Positions 61,383-64,000 of a stretch of 64,000 bases of DNA are shown piece by piece; positions within the stretch are counted from its first letter, which is position 1, and the number at the start of each line of letters is the position of its first letter. Position numbers and translations under genes: made by a program. The stretch is taken from contig CAVZAE010000014.1 of the NCBI GenBank assembly GCA_963773195.1, positions 33,068-97,067 of the forward strand, read 5' to 3'. This DNA comes from CAIWHR01 sp963773195 (GTDB taxonomy: Bacteria > Pseudomonadota > Gammaproteobacteria > Burkholderiales > Casimicrobiaceae). Below the pieces are notes generated by a model that did not search any database, was not told the DNA's origin, and was given only the letters and a program-made list of their open reading frames with translations.

Positions 61383-61940
61383 CTACGCGGCGGAACGCGG
61401 CTTCGCCGACCTCTTCCGGGCACGCGCCGAAGCGCTTGCGGCCATGCTCTTCTTCGAGCCCGGGCGTTGTGCTCGCGCTGGCGCCTTGCGCTTCGATGCC
61501 GCGACCGGCTTCGCTCCCCTCGATTTGAGCAGCTCGTTGACCGCGGCGGAGAGTGCATCGACGCGCTCCGCGAGTTTCTGGACGTCGTTCTGCGTGTAAA
61601 CGCCGAGCTTGCCGAGCGCGCGCGCGACCCGGTCCTCGAACACCTGCTCCAGCTTGTCCCAGGTTCCGCCCGCCATTTGCTGCATCTCCTTCGCCGTTGC
61701 CGTCGCCGCACCGCGCGCGGCCGCGGCCGTGTCTGCTGCCGCCCGCCGGGTTTTCCGCTCGAGTTGCTCGCCCTGCTGGACCAGCGATTCGAACATCTTC
61801 GTCCCTTCCTTTTGCGCGCGCATGAAGGCGCCGACGCCGGCGAGCCAGATCTGATGCGACGAATCGAGCACCGACTTCGCGAGATCCTTCACGTCGCCTG
61901 CCGCGCCTTCGGACATCGCAGCCTTCGCCTTCTTGAGCAT
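61383..61940 (-). CDS. Phasin (PhaF/PhaI-like granule-associated protein)
   Basis: A 185-residue protein with the poly(hydroxyalkanoate) granule-associated layout: LAKSVLDSSHQIWLAGVGAFMRAQKEGTKMFESLVQQGEQLERKTRRAAADTAAAARG is the phasin helix, LEQVFEDRVARALGKLGVYTQNDVQKLAERVDALSAAVNELLKS is the leucine-zipper-like oligomerisation segment, and the last 45 residues are a basic Lys/Arg/Ala/Ser tail (KRKAPARAQRPGSKKSM.., RKRSAKPRSAA). This is the PhaF arrangement. AGGAG lies 8 bases before the ATG. It is divergent from the fatty acyl-CoA reductase gene and shares a promoter element with the other phasin gene. Confidence 0.87.
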   Translation of the reverse strand: MLKKAKAAMSEGAAGDVKDLAKSVLDSSHQIWLAGVGAFMRAQKEGTKMFESLVQQGEQLERKTRRAAADTAAAARGAATATAKEMQQMAGGTWDKLEQVFEDRVARALGKLGVYTQNDVQKLAERVDALSAAVNELLKSRGAKPVAASKRKAPARAQRPGSKKSMAASASARARKRSAKPRSAA

Positions 61941-61991
61941 CGTCGACTCTCCTCTCGCGCAGCACCGCTCGCCGGTACGAGCGCTACCGCA

Positions 61992-62016
61992 ATTGTAGGA
62001 CGCAGCGTTAGAGCAA
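61992..62016 (-). promoter_or_regulatory. Second phasin promoter with TTGCTCTAAC element
   Basis: On the minus strand TTGCTCTAAC (62016-62007), 9 bases, TACAAT (61997-61992), 51 bases before the phasin ATG. The ten-mer, its distance to the -10 and the distance to the ATG are the same as at the first phasin gene. Confidence 0.55.
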
Positions 62017-62068
62017 TCATACTAAACCGCCTTGCCGGCGCACGTCGGGAGCCACGGAGGGCCGCCGG

Positions 62069-62074
62069 TATAAT
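62069..62074 (+). promoter_or_regulatory. -10 box of the fatty acyl-CoA reductase promoter
   Basis: A perfect TATAAT, giving a leader of about 77 nt before the ATG at 62158. No clear -35. Together with the minus-strand phasin promoter it makes a divergent promoter region of about 220 bases. Confidence 0.5.
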
Positions 62075-62157
62075 CGTTCGCGCTTGCGAAGGGCGTCGGA
62101 ACAGCCCGGCCGCCCTTGCCGCCACGGCCCCGTGGAGCAGCCCGAGGAGGAGCGAAC

Positions 62158-64000
62158 ATGGCGTATTTCGTGACCGGTGCGACCGGTTTCATCGGACGCT
62201 TCCTCGTTGCCAATCTCCTGAAGCGCGGGGAGCCGATTTACGTGCTCGTGCGCAAGAGCTCGCAGGAGAAGCTCGACCTGCTCCGCGCGGACTACTGGAG
62301 CGCGACCGACAAGCAGATCATCGGCATCGGCGGCGACCTGGCCAAGCCAAATCTCGGCGTTTCCGCTGCGGACCTGCGCAAGCTCAAGGGCAAGATCGGG
62401 CACTTCTTTCACCTGGCTGCGATCTATGACCTCGCGGCGAGCCCCGAGGAGCAGAAAGCGGCCAATGTCGAGGGTACGCGTCACGCCGTCGACTTCGCGG
62501 CCGCCGTCAATGCAGGCTGCTTCCACCACGTGAGCTCCATCGCAGCGGCGGGGCTCTACGACGGCGTCTTCCGCGAGGACATGTTCGAGGAGGCCGAGGA
62601 CCTCGACCACCCCTACTTCCGCACCAAGCACGACGCGGAAGGGATCGTCCGCAAGCACTGCAAAGTGCCATTCCGCATCTACCGCCCCGGGCTCGTCGTC
62701 GGCGATTCCAAGACGGGCTACATCGACAAGATCGACGGGCCCTATTATTTCTTCAAGGCGCTGCAGAAACTGCGCGACGCGCTGCCGCCGTGGATGCCGA
62801 CGATCGGCATCGAGGGTGGTCGCATCAACATTGTCCCGGTCGATTTTGTCGCCGACGCGCTCGATTACCTCGGACACAAGAAGAGCCTCGACGGCAAGTG
62901 CCTCCATCTCACTGATCCGGAGCCGCACCGGATCGGCGAAGTGCTCAACATTTTCGCCAAGGCCGGGCACGCGCCGCAGATGACGATGCGGATCAACGCG
63001 CGGATGTTCGGGTTCATCCCGGCGCCGGTCCTCTATGGACTGGGCTCGCTCGCGCCGGTCAAGCGGATGATCCGCGCCGTGCTCACGGACTTTGGAATCC
63101 CGAAGGACGTCTTCCAGTTCGTCAACTGGCCGACGCGCTACGACAACCGCGAAGCAGCGAAGGCGCTTAAGGGCTCCGGCATCGCGGTGCCGCGCCTCGA
63201 GAGCTACGCGGCGAAGCTGTGGGACTACTGGGAGCGCAATCTCGATCCCGATCTCTTCATCGATCGCACGCTATCGAGCCGGGTCAAGGGAAAAGTCGTT
63301 GTTGTCACCGGATCGTCGTCGGGGATCGGCCGCGCCGCCGCGCTCAAGCTCGCCGATGCCGGCGCGAAGGTGATGCTGGTCGCCCGCGGCGAGGAGAAGC
63401 TCCGCGAGACGAAGCACGATATCGACAAGGCCGGCGGCAAGGCCTGGATCTACACGGCCGACATCTCCGACATGGCGTCGTGCGACGCGCTGGTCGCGCG
63501 CGTGCTCAAGGACCACGGCCACTGCGACTTCCTGATCAACAATGCAGGGCGCTCGATCCGCCGCGGCGTCGTCAACTCCTTCGATCGCTTCCACGACTTC
63601 GAGCGCACGATGCAGCTCAACTATTTCGGCTCGCTGCGGCTGATCTTCGGATTCCTGCCCGGGATGCTCGCGCAGAAGCGCGGCCAGATCATCAACATCT
63701 CGTCGATCGGTGTCTTGTCGAACGCGCCGCGATTCTCAGCGTACGTCGCGTCCAAGTCGGCGCTCGATTCGTTCTCGGCCTGCGCGGCCTCCGAGTTCCT
63801 CGACAAGGGAATCACGTTCACGACGATCAACATGCCGCTCGTGCGCACGCCGATGATCGCGCCCACGAAGATGTACGAAAGCGTGCCGACGCTCTCGCCG
63901 GAGCAGGCCGCTGATCTGGTCGCGGAGGCAATCGTCTACAAGCCGGTGCGGATCGCGACGCGCCTCGGTGTGTTCGGCGCGGTGTCCCATGCGATTGCGC
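62158..64000 (+). CDS. Fatty acyl-CoA reductase (Marinobacter type), incomplete at right edge
   Basis: An open frame of 614 codons that leaves the window without a stop; the family is about 660 residues, so roughly 45 are missing. It is a two-domain SDR protein. The N-terminal extended SDR domain has TGATGFIG (6-13), FHHVSSIAAAGLYDGVFREDMFEEAEDLDHPYFRTKH with Y153-x3-K157, and RIYRPGLVVGDSKTGYIDKIDGPYYFFK. The C-terminal classical SDR domain has TGSSSGIG (384-391), NNAGRSIRRG and Y529-x3-K533 (YVASK). This arrangement, and sequence such as WDYWERNLDPDLF and FTTINMPLVRTPMIAPTK, follows the Marinobacter enzyme that reduces acyl-CoA to fatty alcohol in four-electron steps. GAGGAGG lies 6 bases before the ATG. 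Confidence 0.92.
   Translation, partial: MAYFVTGATGFIGRFLVANLLKRGEPIYVLVRKSSQEKLDLLRADYWSATDKQIIGIGGDLAKPNLGVSAADLRKLKGKIGHFFHLAAIYDLAASPEEQKAANVEGTRHAVDFAAAVNAGCFHHVSSIAAAGLYDGVFREDMFEEAEDLDHPYFRTKHDAEGIVRKHCKVPFRIYRPGLVVGDSKTGYIDKIDGPYYFFKALQKLRDALPPWMPTIGIEGGRINIVPVDFVADALDYLGHKKSLDGKCLHLTDPEPHRIGEVLNIFAKAGHAPQMTMRINARMFGFIPAPVLYGLGSLAPVKRMIRAVLTDFGIPKDVFQFVNWPTRYDNREAAKALKGSGIAVPRLESYAAKLWDYWERNLDPDLFIDRTLSSRVKGKVVVVTGSSSGIGRAAALKLADAGAKVMLVARGEEKLRETKHDIDKAGGKAWIYTADISDMASCDALVARVLKDHGHCDFLINNAGRSIRRGVVNSFDRFHDFERTMQLNYFGSLRLIFGFLPGMLAQKRGQIINISSIGVLSNAPRFSAYVASKSALDSFSACAASEFLDKGITFTTINMPLVRTPMIAPTKMYESVPTLSPEQAADLVAEAIVYKPVRIATRLGVFGAVSHAIA

Overview
The window is GC-rich chromosomal DNA, almost fully coding. 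It most resembles a betaproteobacterium (Burkholderiales/Nitrosomonadales side). Evidence includes zapA followed by 6S RNA, the run miaB / phoH-ybeY-corC-lnt / glyQ-glyS-gmhB-plsC-ygjP, cyaY divergent from lptM-lysA, gloB divergent from a methyltransferase-rnhA pair, and small families typical of that class (DUF6352-like, FFLEELY-like, a PHA-system small protein, Lys/Ala-rich H1-like protein). No tRNA, rRNA operon, insertion sequence, prophage or CRISPR array was seen.

Layout. 1-2.9 kb: a di-heme cytochrome c peroxidase-like protein converging on a greB / zapB-like / zapA / 6S RNA block. 3-8 kb: vitamin B12 uptake, with btuC-btuD on + and btuB-btuF on -, the latter behind a cobalamin riboswitch. 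8-26 kb: the housekeeping run on +, interrupted by a frameshifted zinc metalloprotease (between miaB and phoH) and by an ABC ATPase plus a permease/M1-peptidase fusion (between lnt and glyQ). 25.9-32.1 kb: cyaY, lptM, lysA, a histone H1-like protein, mltD, gloB, a methyltransferase and rnhA. 32.1-34.7 kb: four minus-strand genes of poorly known function (TPR, DUF6265-like, DUF6352-like, chalcone-isomerase-like).

34.9-49.1 kb is fatty-acid use, all on -. A TetR (PsrA-like) gene with its own operator heads fadE-fadI-fadJ-fadD and a YciA-type thioesterase. These are followed by FadL, a FadN-like dehydrogenase/hydratase (frameshifted) and a second thiolase. 49.2-64 kb is rich in storage-lipid genes: an EamA transporter, a second acyl-CoA ligase, a PHA-system protein, a Tat-exported subunit with a GMC oxidoreductase, two phasins with basic tails, a patatin-like lipase, a TetR regulator, a wax ester synthase/DGAT, an acyl-CoA-binding protein and a Marinobacter-type fatty acyl-CoA reductase that runs off the right edge.

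Together the right half can import (FadL), activate (FadD), degrade (FadE/J/I, FadN, thiolase) and store acyl chains as wax ester/triacylglycerol (reductase, WS/DGAT, ACBP), with granule-coat proteins suggesting PHA or lipid bodies. PHA synthase is not in the window. The two broken genes each need only one base removed to restore a full family member, so consensus errors are as likely as real decay. The longest stretch without a protein gene is 7657-8053, which holds the riboswitch leader and the miaB promoter. The next, 27744-28027, holds a promoter for the H1-like gene.
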